Below are positions 7,161 to 15,228 of a stretch of 64,000 bases of DNA, piece after piece (position 1 is the first letter of the stretch; the number at the start of each line of letters is the position of its first letter). Below the pieces are notes generated by a model. The model was not told the origin of the DNA. It did not search any database and saw only the letters and a program-made list of their open reading frames with translations. Source of the stretch: JAJTHJ01 sp046316025 (GTDB taxonomy: Bacteria > Pseudomonadota > Gammaproteobacteria > Burkholderiales > Burkholderiaceae_F); assembly GCA_046316025.1 (NCBI GenBank), contig JBKCXU010000068.1, forward strand, positions 16,868-80,867, in the 5' to 3' direction. Both the position numbers and the translations under genes were made by a program.

Positions 7161-10064
7161 CTACTGGCAGGCTTCGCAGTCGGCAAAGCCGGGGTCGCCG
7201 GGCTTGAGCATGCAGACCTTGCCCTCGGGCTCCGGCATCGCCGGCGCTGCGGACAGGCCGCCGCCGGTCGGCACGGCGTTCAACTGCCCGGTGCGCGTGG
7301 TGGTGGATTTTTCCGCGTGGGTGGCGCCGATCGTGCGCAGGTAGTAGGTCGTCTTCAGCCCCCGCAGCCAGGCCAACTTGTAGGTGTCGTCGAGCTTCTT
7401 GCCTGAGGCGCCGGCCATGTAGATGTTGAGCGACTGCGCCTGGTCGATCCACTTCTGCCGACGCGCCGCGCACTCGATCAGCCAGCGCGGCTCGACTTCG
7501 AAGGCGGTCGCGTACAACTCGCGTAACTCAGCCGGCACGCGGTCGATCTTGGCGAGGCTGCCATCGAAGTACTTCAGATCCGAAACCATCACCTCGTCCC
7601 ACAGGCCGAGCTTTTTCAGGTCGCGCACCAGCGACTCGTTGGCGACCGTGAATTCGCCCGAGAGATTCGACTTCACGAACAGGTTCTGAAAGGTCGGCTC
7701 GATGCAGGCATCGACACCGACGATGTTGGAGATCGTCGCCGTCGGCGCGATCGCCACGCAGTTCGAGTTGCGCATCCCGTGCTGGCCGATGCGCGCGCGC
7801 AGCGCGTCCCAGTCCATCGTCGCCGAGGTATCGACCTCGACGTAGCCGCCGCGCTCCTGCGCCAGGAGCTTTAACGAGTCCTGCGGCAGGATGCCGCGGT
7901 CCCACAGCGAGCCGGCAAACGACGAATAGCGGCCGCGCTCGGCGGCGAGCTCGGTCGAGGCCCAGTAGGCGTAGTAGCAAACCGCTTCCATGCTGCGGTC
8001 GGCGAACTCCACCGCCGCCTCCGACGCATACGGCGTGCGGCGGCGGTGCAGGCAGTCCTGGAAGCCCATGATGCCCAGCCCCACCGGCCGGTGGCGCACG
8101 TTGGAGTTGCGCGCTTTGGGCACCGCGTAGTAGTTGATGTCGATCACGTTGTCGAGCATCCGCATCGCGGTGGAAACCGTGCGCTTGAGCTTGCCGTGGT
8201 CGAACTCGCCCTCGGCGGTCAGGTGCGCCGGCAGGTTGACCGAGCCGAGGTTGCAGACCGCGATCTCGGTCGGACCGGTGTTGAGCGTGATCTCGGTGCA
8301 CAGGTTGGAGCTGTGGATCGTGCCTACGTGCTGCTGCGGCGAGCGCAGGTTGCAGGCGTCCTTGAAGGTGATCCACGGATGCCCGGTCTCGAACAGCATC
8401 GACAGCATCTTGCGCCACAACTGCACTGCGGGCAGTTTCTTGAAGAGCTTCAACTCGCCGCGCGCGGCGCGTTCTTCGTAGCGCGTGTACGCCTCCTCGA
8501 ACGCGCGGCCGGTCGCATCGTGCAGGTCGGGGCAGTCGGAGGGGGAGAAAAGCGTCCATTGCCCTTTGCTCACATCCTGCGGATGCTCGGCGCCCTCCAT
8601 CACCCGCTTCATGAACAGATCCGGAATCCAGTTCGCGGTGTTCATGTCGTGCGTGCGGCGGCGGTCGTCGCCGGTGTTCTTGCGCAGTTCCAGGAACTCC
8701 TCGATGTCGAGGTGCCAGGTTTCCAGATAGCAGCACACCGCGCCTTTGCGCTTGCCGCCCTGGTTGACCGCGACCGCGGTGTCGTTGACCACCTTGAGGA
8801 AAGGCACCACGCCCTGGCTCTTGCCGTTGGTGCCCTTGATGTGGCTGCCCAGCGCGCGCACCGGCGTCCAGTCGTTGCCCAGCCCACCGGCGTACTTGGC
8901 GAGCAGCGCGTTCTCCTTGATCGCCTCGTAGATGCCGTCCAGATCGTCGCTGACGGTGGACAGGTAACAGGACGACAACTGCGAATGCCGCGTGCCGCTG
9001 TTGAAAAGCGTGGGTGTGGAACTCATGAAGTCGAAGCTCGACAGCAGTTCGTAGAACTCGATCGCGCGGCCTTCGCGGTCGATCTCGTTTAACGCCAGCC
9101 CCATCGCCACCCGCATGAAGAAGGTCTGCGGCAGCTCGAAGCGCCGCCCGTCGTGATGCAGGAAGTAGCGGTCCACCAGCGTTTGCAGGCCGAGGTAGTC
9201 GAAATTCATGTCGCGCTCGGGTTTCAATGCCTGCGCCATACGCTTCAGGTCGAAGAGCGCCAGCTTCTCGTCGAGCAACTCGGCCTCGATCCCGTACTTG
9301 ATGAAGCGCGGAAACACCTCGGCATACCGCTCGGCCATCTGTGCCTGGGTGACCTCTTCGCCCAGCACTTCGCGCCGTACCGTGTGCAGCAGCAGGCGGG
9401 CGGTGACGTAGGTGTAGGCGGGATCTTTCTCGATCAGCGCGCGGGCGGCGAGGATCGCCGACTTGTAGACCTCGTCCAGCGGCACGCCGTCGTAGAGGTT
9501 CTTGGTGGTTTCAGTGAGGATCGCACCGGCGTCGGTGTGCTGCTCCAGCCCGGCGCAGGCCGAGCGGATCAGCGCCTCGATGTGTGCCATGTCGAGCGGC
9601 ACGCGTGCGCCGTTGTCCAGCATCGACAGCATCGGCGCGGCCGGCGCCTGTTCGCGCGCCTTGGCGGCGCGCTCCTGCGCGCGGCGCTCGCGGTACAGAA
9701 CGTAGGCGCGCGCCACGTCGTGCGCGCCGTCGCGCATCAGGGCGAGCTCGACCTGATCCTGCACCTCCTCGATGTGGAAGGTGCCGCCCGCCGGTTGCCG
9801 GCTCAGCAGCGCGGCGACCACGCTGGCGGTGAGCTTCTCCACTTGTTCGCGAATCGCCGCCGAAGCCGCGCCCTGGCCGCCGCGCACGGCGATGAAGGCC
9901 TTGGTCAGCGCCACCGCGATCTTGCCGGGCTCGAAGGCGACCACCGCGCCGTTGCGGCGGATCAGCTTGGTGTCGGCAGTGGCGGCAACGGTCGCCGCGC
10001 GGGCGGTGCCGCCGGCCAGAGAGGGGACCGCCGGGGTCGCGCTGGCGGTGGGGGCAATCTGCAT
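7161..10064 (-). CDS. nrdA: Ribonucleoside-diphosphate reductase, alpha subunit (class Ia)
   Basis: Catalytic R1 subunit, 967 residues, that reduces NDPs to dNDPs. An ATP-cone allosteric domain starts near residue 22 (KLIRRNGAVVAFEPGKIAVA). The active-site cysteines are in LSSCYLSTV, NLCTEITLNTGP (N-x-C-x-E triad) and VCNLGSVNL. The C-terminal redox pair is CEAC in the last five residues. I place the start at 10064 (MQIAPTASAT), where AGGAGA precedes the ATG. The reading frame runs open to 10187, but that extension is Arg-rich and unlike the family. Two NrdR-like boxes lie upstream. Confidence 0.96.
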   Translation of the reverse strand: MQIAPTASATPAVPSLAGGTARAATVAATADTKLIRRNGAVVAFEPGKIAVALTKAFIAVRGGQGAASAAIREQVEKLTASVVAALLSRQPAGGTFHIEEVQDQVELALMRDGAHDVARAYVLYRERRAQERAAKAREQAPAAPMLSMLDNGARVPLDMAHIEALIRSACAGLEQHTDAGAILTETTKNLYDGVPLDEVYKSAILAARALIEKDPAYTYVTARLLLHTVRREVLGEEVTQAQMAERYAEVFPRFIKYGIEAELLDEKLALFDLKRMAQALKPERDMNFDYLGLQTLVDRYFLHHDGRRFELPQTFFMRVAMGLALNEIDREGRAIEFYELLSSFDFMSSTPTLFNSGTRHSQLSSCYLSTVSDDLDGIYEAIKENALLAKYAGGLGNDWTPVRALGSHIKGTNGKSQGVVPFLKVVNDTAVAVNQGGKRKGAVCCYLETWHLDIEEFLELRKNTGDDRRRTHDMNTANWIPDLFMKRVMEGAEHPQDVSKGQWTLFSPSDCPDLHDATGRAFEEAYTRYEERAARGELKLFKKLPAVQLWRKMLSMLFETGHPWITFKDACNLRSPQQHVGTIHSSNLCTEITLNTGPTEIAVCNLGSVNLPAHLTAEGEFDHGKLKRTVSTAMRMLDNVIDINYYAVPKARNSNVRHRPVGLGIMGFQDCLHRRRTPYASEAAVEFADRSMEAVCYYAYWASTELAAERGRYSSFAGSLWDRGILPQDSLKLLAQERGGYVEVDTSATMDWDALRARIGQHGMRNSNCVAIAPTATISNIVGVDACIEPTFQNLFVKSNLSGEFTVANESLVRDLKKLGLWDEVMVSDLKYFDGSLAKIDRVPAELRELYATAFEVEPRWLIECAARRQKWIDQAQSLNIYMAGASGKKLDDTYKLAWLRGLKTTYYLRTIGATHAEKSTTTRTGQLNAVPTGGGLSAAPAMPEPEGKVCMLKPGDPGFADCEACQ

Positions 10065-10181
10065 GTGGGTCGTCTCCTGTGGTGTGTGGGTGCCGCCTAC
10101 GCGGGCGACACCCCAAGCGCTTGTTGTGCGGCCTGCGGCGTCGTCCGAGGCGCCCCGCAGTGGGCGGCGCGTACGTCGCGA

Positions 10182-10197
10182 CCACAATATGTGGGGT
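10182..10197 (-). promoter_or_regulatory. NrdR box 1 (nrdA-proximal)
   Basis: CCACAATATGTGGGGT matches 12 of 16 positions of the NrdR consensus acaCwAtATaTwGtgt as I know it. It lies 118 bp upstream of the nrdA start. NrdR is the zinc-finger/ATP-cone repressor of ribonucleotide reductase genes. Confidence 0.65.
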
Positions 10198-10212
10198 CGC
10201 TCACGCTTTCGT

Positions 10213-10228
10213 GCACAAAGTATTGGGG
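10213..10228 (-). promoter_or_regulatory. NrdR box 2 (nrdA-distal)
   Basis: GCACAAAGTATTGGGG matches 11 of 16 positions of the NrdR consensus. Its start is exactly 31 bp from that of box 1, about three helical turns, the arrangement typical of tandem NrdR operators. Confidence 0.6.
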
Positions 10229-10361
10229 GCGCAGACTAGCCGAGTTCGGCGTGGAACTCAACTGCCGGCGATGGCGCGTTGCGCCGCCGGCGCCGGGCGC
10301 GGGCGGGGCGCGTCGCGAGCGCGACGCGGCCGCAACGGGCAGCGGAGTCGCCCCGACGCGC

Positions 10362-10970
10362 TCAGCCGCAGGCGGCGGCCGGCAGCCAGATTGCCGGCAG
10401 GCGCGCGGCGCGTGCGTAGCGCCGCCAGTCGAAGTGCGGCCCGGGGTCGGTTTTGCGGCCGGGCGCCACGTCGCTGTGGCCGCGCACCGCCGCCAGCGGC
10501 AGCGCGGCGCGCAGCGCGCGCGTCAGGCGGGCCAGCGCCGTGTACTGGGCGTCGGCAAAAGGAGCGAAGTCGCTGCCTTCGATCTCCACGCCGACCGAGA
10601 AGTCGTTGCAGCCGGCGCGGCCGGCGAAGCGCGAGGCGCCGGCATGCCAGGCGCGGTTGTGCACGGAGACGAATTGCACGATCTCGCCATCGCGCCGCAG
10701 CAGAAAGTGCGCCGACACGCGCAACCCGCGCAGCGCGGCGAAGAAGGGATCGTCACCGTCGGCGAGCGTGCCGGCAAACAGCCGCTCGATTGCGTCGCCG
10801 CCGAAGACGCCCGGGGGCAGGCTGATGTTGTGAATCAGCAGCAGATCGATCGCCGTTCCCGGCGGCCGTGCGTCGCAGTGCGGCGACGGCACGCGGCGCG
10901 CGCTGGCAAGCCAGCCGTCGGCGCACAACGTCAACACTTGGTGTGCCGTGTTACGGGCGGCACGGCTCAC
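10362..10970 (-). CDS. ampD: 1,6-anhydro-N-acetylmuramyl-L-alanine amidase
   Basis: Cytoplasmic zinc amidase of 202 residues in cell-wall recycling. It removes the stem peptide from anhydro-MurNAc peptides and thereby tunes AmpC-type beta-lactamase induction where AmpR is present. The Amidase_2 fold motifs are LLLIHNISLPP (first Zn His) and GHSDVAPGRKTDPGPHFDW (second His, catalytic Lys and Zn Asp). The substrate-loop segment VHNRAWHAGASRF is also present. Its start overlaps the pilR stop by 4 nt (ATGA), so it is translated from the pilSR transcript. No ampR or ampC is in the window. Confidence 0.92.
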   Translation of the reverse strand: MSRAARNTAHQVLTLCADGWLASARRVPSPHCDARPPGTAIDLLLIHNISLPPGVFGGDAIERLFAGTLADGDDPFFAALRGLRVSAHFLLRRDGEIVQFVSVHNRAWHAGASRFAGRAGCNDFSVGVEIEGSDFAPFADAQYTALARLTRALRAALPLAAVRGHSDVAPGRKTDPGPHFDWRRYARAARLPAIWLPAAACG

Positions 10971-12400
10971 TTCATGCCCAGGCGCTGGAGCCGGTAGCGC
11001 AACTGGCGGAAGGTCATCCCGAGCAATGCCGCAGCGGCGGTGCGGTTCTGCCCGGTCTTGGCCAGCGCCGCGCGCAGGGCCTCGCGCTCGACGTGATCGA
11101 GATAGGCCGAGAGCGGATTGGGCACGCCGTCAGTGAGGCTGAAGGCCGCTTCGCCCGGTGCGACCGCTGCCGGCGCGCCGTCGACCGCACCCTCCCAGTC
11201 CTCGACGGGCAGCATCAGATCGGTCACCTGCAACTCCAGCCCACTGGCCAGCGCCACCGCGCGTTCGAGGATGTTCTCCAACTCGCGCACGTTGCCCGGG
11301 AAGGGATAACGCTCCAGCGCATGCAGCGCCGCCGGCGACAGGCGTGCGGGATCGACGCCGGCTTCGCGCGCCAGCCGCTGCAATACGCCCTCGGTGATGA
11401 GGGCGATGTCTTCGGCACGCTCGCGCAGCGGGGGGGCGCGCAACTCAATCACGTTGAGCCGGTAAAACAGGTCCTGGCGGAAGCGTCCTTCGGCCACCAG
11501 CCTGGGCAGATCGCGGTTGGTGGCGCTCAGCAGCCGCACGTCGGTCGGTTCTTCGGCGGTGGCGCCGACCCGGCGCACCCGCCGCTCCTGAATGGCGCGC
11601 AGCAGCTTGACCTGCATCGGCAGCGGTAACTCGGCCACCTCGTCAAGAAAGAGCGTGCCGCCGGCGGCGGCCTGGAAGAAACCCTCGCGATCGCGTTCGG
11701 CCCCGGTGAAGGCGCCGCGGCGATAGCCGAAGAACTCTGCCTCCATCAGCGTATCGGGGATGGCGCCGCAGTTGACGGCCACGAACGGCTGCCCGGATCG
11801 GGCCGAGCAGTGGTGGATCGCGCGGGCGACGAGTTCCTTGCCGCTGCCGGACTCGCCGCCGATGGCCACCGGCGCCATGCTGTGCGCCAGCCGCTGCACG
11901 CGCGCCCGCAACTGCTGCATCGCCGGGCTGGTGCCGAGCAGCCGCGCCAGACCCGCGCCAGGAGCGACCGGTGCGGCGGCGGCGGTGCCGGTGCCGCGCA
12001 GGGCCGCGCGCACCAGCACCCGCAGCTGATTGAGGGCGAGCGGGTTGGTCAGGGAGTCGAAGGCGCCCCCCTTGAGCGCGGCCACCGCATTCTCGGCGCT
12101 GCCGAAGGCGGTGACCACGGCCACCGGCGGGCCATCGCCGTTGGCCAGTTCGCGCACCAGATCCAGCCCGCTGCCGTCGGGCAGGCGCATGTCGGTCAGG
12201 CACAAGCCGTAGTGCTGGCTGCGCAGCAGGGCGCGCGCCTGTGCCAGCGACTCGGCGGTGTCGACATCCAGGCCCATGTGCGTGAGGGTCAGGGCCAGCA
12301 ACTCGCGCAGGTCGGCTTCGTCGTCCACGCACAGCACGCGCGGCGCGCGGGGCGGCGTGTTCGGGCCATCGCCGCGGCGCAGGGCAGGGGAGTCGTTCAT
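10967..12400 (-). CDS. pilR: Sigma-54-dependent response regulator, PilR type
   Basis: 477-residue NtrC-family activator. An N-terminal receiver domain (about 22-135) begins RVLCVDDEADLREL and has the phospho-acceptor Asp in LCLTDMRLPDGSGLDL. The AAA+ domain has Walker A GESGSGKE and the sigma-54 contact loop GAFTGA near residue 227. A Fis-type helix-turn-helix is at the C-terminus (NRTAAAALLGMTFRQLRYRL). It is partner to the adjacent PilS kinase and probably controls type IV pilin transcription, although no pilA is in the window. The start at 12400 (MNDSPALRRG) overlaps the pilS stop by 4 nt. Confidence 0.9.
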   Translation of the reverse strand: MNDSPALRRGDGPNTPPRAPRVLCVDDEADLRELLALTLTHMGLDVDTAESLAQARALLRSQHYGLCLTDMRLPDGSGLDLVRELANGDGPPVAVVTAFGSAENAVAALKGGAFDSLTNPLALNQLRVLVRAALRGTGTAAAAPVAPGAGLARLLGTSPAMQQLRARVQRLAHSMAPVAIGGESGSGKELVARAIHHCSARSGQPFVAVNCGAIPDTLMEAEFFGYRRGAFTGAERDREGFFQAAAGGTLFLDEVAELPLPMQVKLLRAIQERRVRRVGATAEEPTDVRLLSATNRDLPRLVAEGRFRQDLFYRLNVIELRAPPLRERAEDIALITEGVLQRLAREAGVDPARLSPAALHALERYPFPGNVRELENILERAVALASGLELQVTDLMLPVEDWEGAVDGAPAAVAPGEAAFSLTDGVPNPLSAYLDHVEREALRAALAKTGQNRTAAAALLGMTFRQLRYRLQRLGMK

Positions 12401-14103
12401 CGGAACGGAATGGTATCGAGAAAGCCCAGTTCCTCTGCCGCCGCGTCGGTGCCGTCGGCGGCGAAGCGCAGCAGGAAGCCGGCGCGCGTGCGGCCATCGG
12501 AGGCGCGCCGCTCGGCGTAGGCGAGCTCGGCCCGGTTGGCCAGACAGAACTCGCGCGCGATGTACAGGCCGAGACCCGTGCCCTGCGGGTCGGTCGTGAA
12601 GAACGGCTCGAACAGCGCACCACGCGTCTCGGCGGCCACCCCGGGGCCGTCGTCGAACAACCACAGCCGCGCGTGCGCCGGGTCGTCGCGGCGGCGCTCG
12701 CCGACGAGTTCGACGGCGCCGTCGCGGGTGCTCGCGTAGCGCAGGGCGTTGTCGAGTAAATTGAACAGCACCTGGCGCAGATGCGACGGCTCGAAGCGCA
12801 CCACCAGTGCCGGTTGCACGCGCACTCGGATGCGCTGCGGCGGCACCTGCCGGTCGCGGGTGAACTCGGCCAGCCAGTGCCGCAGGAATTCGTCCAAGTC
12901 GATGGTCTCCGCCAACGGCGCCTCGCGCCGCGCCACCCGCAGCACGTCGTCCACCAGCCGATCGAGGCGGGCGATGTTCTCGCGCACGATGGCGGTGAGC
13001 CGCTGCACCGTCGGCTCGCGCGCCTGCTCGGCCAGCAACTGGTTGGCGTGGCTGATCGCCGCGAGCGGGTTGCGGATTTCGTGCGTGATCGATGCGGTCA
13101 GCCGTCCCATGGACGCGAGCTTCAGCTCCTGCGCGTGCTGCTCGACGGCGCGCAGGTCTTCGAGGAAGATCACGTGGCCGCGCATCGAGTCCGACGGTGG
13201 GCGGGCGAAGTGCACCCGCAGCGGTACGCCGTTGCTGCCGGCACCCACCACCGGTGCCAGCACCGTGTCGCTCCAACTGCCGGGGCTCGTCGTCGCCGCT
13301 CGCCAATGATCGAAGGCGCGGATCAGCGGCGCCAGGTCCCGCGCCTCGCGCAGGCGCAGACCGAGCAGCGGCTCCTCCTCCGCCAGGCCGAGCAGCGGGC
13401 GCACGGCGCGGTTGGCGGCGCGGACGCTGGTGTCGTCGTCGACGACGAGCACGCCTTGCGCCATCTGCGCGATGACCAGGCGGTTGATTTCCAGCTGGCT
13501 TTCCAACTCCTGCCCGCGCGACTGCGCCAGCCGTTCGTTAGCCTGGATGCGCACGGCCAGCAGGCGCAGCAGGGCCGTCAGGCCGAACAGCGCCGCGCCG
13601 TACAGGCCCGCCTGAAACACCTGCGACTCGGCCCCGGAGGTCTGCCACAGGCGCAGCACGGCATCGACCAGCACGGCGATCGTCGCCAGCGCGCAAACGA
13701 ACAGTGCGCCGGTCGTGCTCGCCAGCAAGGCGGCGGTAGCCAGCGGCAACAGGTAGGCGACCGCCAAGCCGCTGTTGACTCCGCCGGCGACCGTCACGAT
13801 GGCGGCGATCATCAGCAGGTCGACCGCCAACTGCGCCACCAGCTGCCCGCGGAAGTGCCGGTGCCAGTACAGCGCGGTGCCGGCCAGCGCCGCCGCGAGG
13901 GCGAAGTAGGCAAGGGCAAGACTCGGCAACGAGAGCGCTGGAAGCAACGCTGTGAGCGGCGGCGCGGCGGCCATGCCGGCAGCCAGGCCGCCCAGCAGCA
14001 GCGCGCCGACGAGGAGCACGCGGGCCAGGCTGAGTAGTTCGAGCGTCCGCCACGGCGACTCGGCCGGCGGCGACGGCGCCGCGGAAGCGAGCAGCGCGGC
14101 CAC
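12397..14103 (-). CDS. pilS: Two-component sensor histidine kinase, PilS type
   Basis: Inner-membrane histidine kinase of 568 residues. About six transmembrane helices fill residues 25-180. A PAS-like region follows (VLVVDDDTSVRAANRAVRPL). The HisKA phospho-acceptor His is in SITHEIRNPLAAISHANQL near residue 340. The HATPase_c domain has N box LFNLLDNALRYA and G boxes DDGPGV and GTGLGLYIA. Gene fusion by overlap with pilR and the sensor layout support PilS. It senses envelope or pilin state and phosphorylates PilR. Ten bp separate it from the upstream zinc-ribbon gene. Confidence 0.9.
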   Translation of the reverse strand: MAALLASAAPSPPAESPWRTLELLSLARVLLVGALLLGGLAAGMAAAPPLTALLPALSLPSLALAYFALAAALAGTALYWHRHFRGQLVAQLAVDLLMIAAIVTVAGGVNSGLAVAYLLPLATAALLASTTGALFVCALATIAVLVDAVLRLWQTSGAESQVFQAGLYGAALFGLTALLRLLAVRIQANERLAQSRGQELESQLEINRLVIAQMAQGVLVVDDDTSVRAANRAVRPLLGLAEEEPLLGLRLREARDLAPLIRAFDHWRAATTSPGSWSDTVLAPVVGAGSNGVPLRVHFARPPSDSMRGHVIFLEDLRAVEQHAQELKLASMGRLTASITHEIRNPLAAISHANQLLAEQAREPTVQRLTAIVRENIARLDRLVDDVLRVARREAPLAETIDLDEFLRHWLAEFTRDRQVPPQRIRVRVQPALVVRFEPSHLRQVLFNLLDNALRYASTRDGAVELVGERRRDDPAHARLWLFDDGPGVAAETRGALFEPFFTTDPQGTGLGLYIAREFCLANRAELAYAERRASDGRTRAGFLLRFAADGTDAAAEELGFLDTIPFR

Positions 14104-14113
14104 GATCCGGGCC

Positions 14114-14353
14114 TCAACCGCCGCTGTGCGCCTGTCGGCGATGCTCTTCGCAGCAGTAGCTGTGCTCGCCGTCGGCGACCGCTTCCGAGCGCGGGACGTT
14201 CAGCCCGCAGACGCGGCAGGCGACCATCGACTCGCCGGCGACCGCGGCCCTGCGCTCGGTCGTCATGCGCGCACGCCGCTGCGCCCGCTGCCAGCCGCGC
14301 CACAGCGCATAGGCGGCCAGCGCCAACACCACCCAGAACAGAATGCGGCCCAT
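14114..14353 (-). CDS. PP0621-like small zinc-ribbon membrane protein
   Basis: 79-residue protein with one N-terminal transmembrane helix (ILFWVVLALAAYALWRG). A cytosolic basic linker follows, then a putative zinc-binding module CRVCG...YCCEEHRRQ (C-x2-C then C-C-x2-H). This layout fits the PP0621 family found between CcsA-like and pilS genes in betaproteobacteria. Its function is unknown. The ATG at 14353 overlaps the stop of the upstream gene by one base (TGATG), so expression is coupled. The match is from pattern memory, not from a search. Confidence 0.75.
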   Translation of the reverse strand: MGRILFWVVLALAAYALWRGWQRAQRRARMTTERRAAVAGESMVACRVCGLNVPRSEAVADGEHSYCCEEHRRQAHSGG

Positions 14354-15183
14354 CACAGTCTTTGCAGGATCACTTCGAGCACGAAGCGGCTGCCCACGTA
14401 GGCGAGCAGCAGCATGACGAAGCCGGCCAGCGTCCAGCGCAGCGCGACCCGTCCGCGCCAGCCGAAAAAGTGGCGCCCGACGAGCAGCCCGCCGAAGACC
14501 AGCCAGGCGGCGATCGACCAGACCGTCTTGTGCTCGAAGCGCAGCGCGCGGCCGAACAGGTACTCGGAGAACACCACCCCCGAAAGCACCGTCGCGGTCA
14601 GCAGCAGAAAGCCGATGCCGATCAACTGGAACAGCAGCTTTTCCATCGCCAGCAGCGGCGGCACGTGGCGGAACAGGCGTGAGCCGCCGCCGTCGCGGGT
14701 GGCGGCGTGCAGTTGCCGGTCCAGCGCGGCCATCAACAGCGCATGCAGCGCGGCGATGGTGAGCAGGCTGTAGGACAGCAGCGCCACCAGCAGATGCACG
14801 CGCAGCGCGAGCTTGCCGCTGGCCACCGCCACCACGCTGCCGGGAAACAGCGCCGGCAGCAGCGCCGAGACCGCGGCCAGCGGCAGCACGAGCGGGTAAA
14901 GCCCGCGCAGCGAGATGAAGAAGCCTTCGGCCCAGACGATTGCCACCGTCAGCCAGAAAGTGGCCGACAGGGCGAGTGCGAAGCCGAAGCGGAACGGCTC
15001 GTCGCCGAACAAGGACCAGCCGAGCAGCGTCCCGTGCAGCGCAATGGCGAGCGGCACCGCCCAGGCCGGCGTGCGGGCAGTGGCGCCGCGCTCGCGGTCC
15101 AGATCGGTCCACACGCTGCGGGCGAGCCACAGGTAAAGCAGGGCGACGGCGACATGCGCCGCCACGTAGAATGCCTCGGACAT
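14353..15183 (-). CDS. Cytochrome c assembly (CcsA/YpjD-like) membrane protein
   Basis: 276-residue polytopic inner-membrane protein with about eight hydrophobic helices. It resembles the CcsA/CcmC/YpjD family (inner membrane protein YpjD/HemX-like), including KTVWSIAAWLVFGGLLVGRHFFGWRGR, quoted here as a split region near residues 220-245. Family members handle haem or contribute to cytochrome c maturation, though YpjD homologues lacking the full WWD motif have also been linked to Mg/Co transport. I see no clear WWD motif, so haem delivery is uncertain. It is divergent from ffh with only 45 bp between the two starts. Confidence 0.75.
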   Translation of the reverse strand: MSEAFYVAAHVAVALLYLWLARSVWTDLDRERGATARTPAWAVPLAIALHGTLLGWSLFGDEPFRFGFALALSATFWLTVAIVWAEGFFISLRGLYPLVLPLAAVSALLPALFPGSVVAVASGKLALRVHLLVALLSYSLLTIAALHALLMAALDRQLHAATRDGGGSRLFRHVPPLLAMEKLLFQLIGIGFLLLTATVLSGVVFSEYLFGRALRFEHKTVWSIAAWLVFGGLLVGRHFFGWRGRVALRWTLAGFVMLLLAYVGSRFVLEVILQRL

Positions 15184-15228
15184 GCCCGTCTATATAGCAC
15201 GCAGCCTGCTGCGCTGCGGCCTGCTGCC

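Larger units (their letters stand above)
10065..10361. other. nrdA promoter region / ampD 3' intergenic
   Basis: 297-bp interval between the ampD stop and the nrdA start. The nrdA-proximal half is somewhat less GC-rich and contains two NrdR-like boxes. The rest (about 10235-10361) is GC-rich with no recognisable feature. No clear -35/-10 pair was identified. Confidence 0.6.

Noticed and set aside
10140..10187. Upstream ATG at 10187 as the nrdA start
   Set aside because: The extra residues are Arg-rich and unlike R1 proteins, the region overlaps the NrdR-like boxes, and the ATG at 10064 has a good ribosome-binding site.
15183..15228. 4.5S RNA gene next to ffh
   Set aside because: The 45-bp divergent gap is too short and lacks the GGAAGCAGCC-type apical motif.
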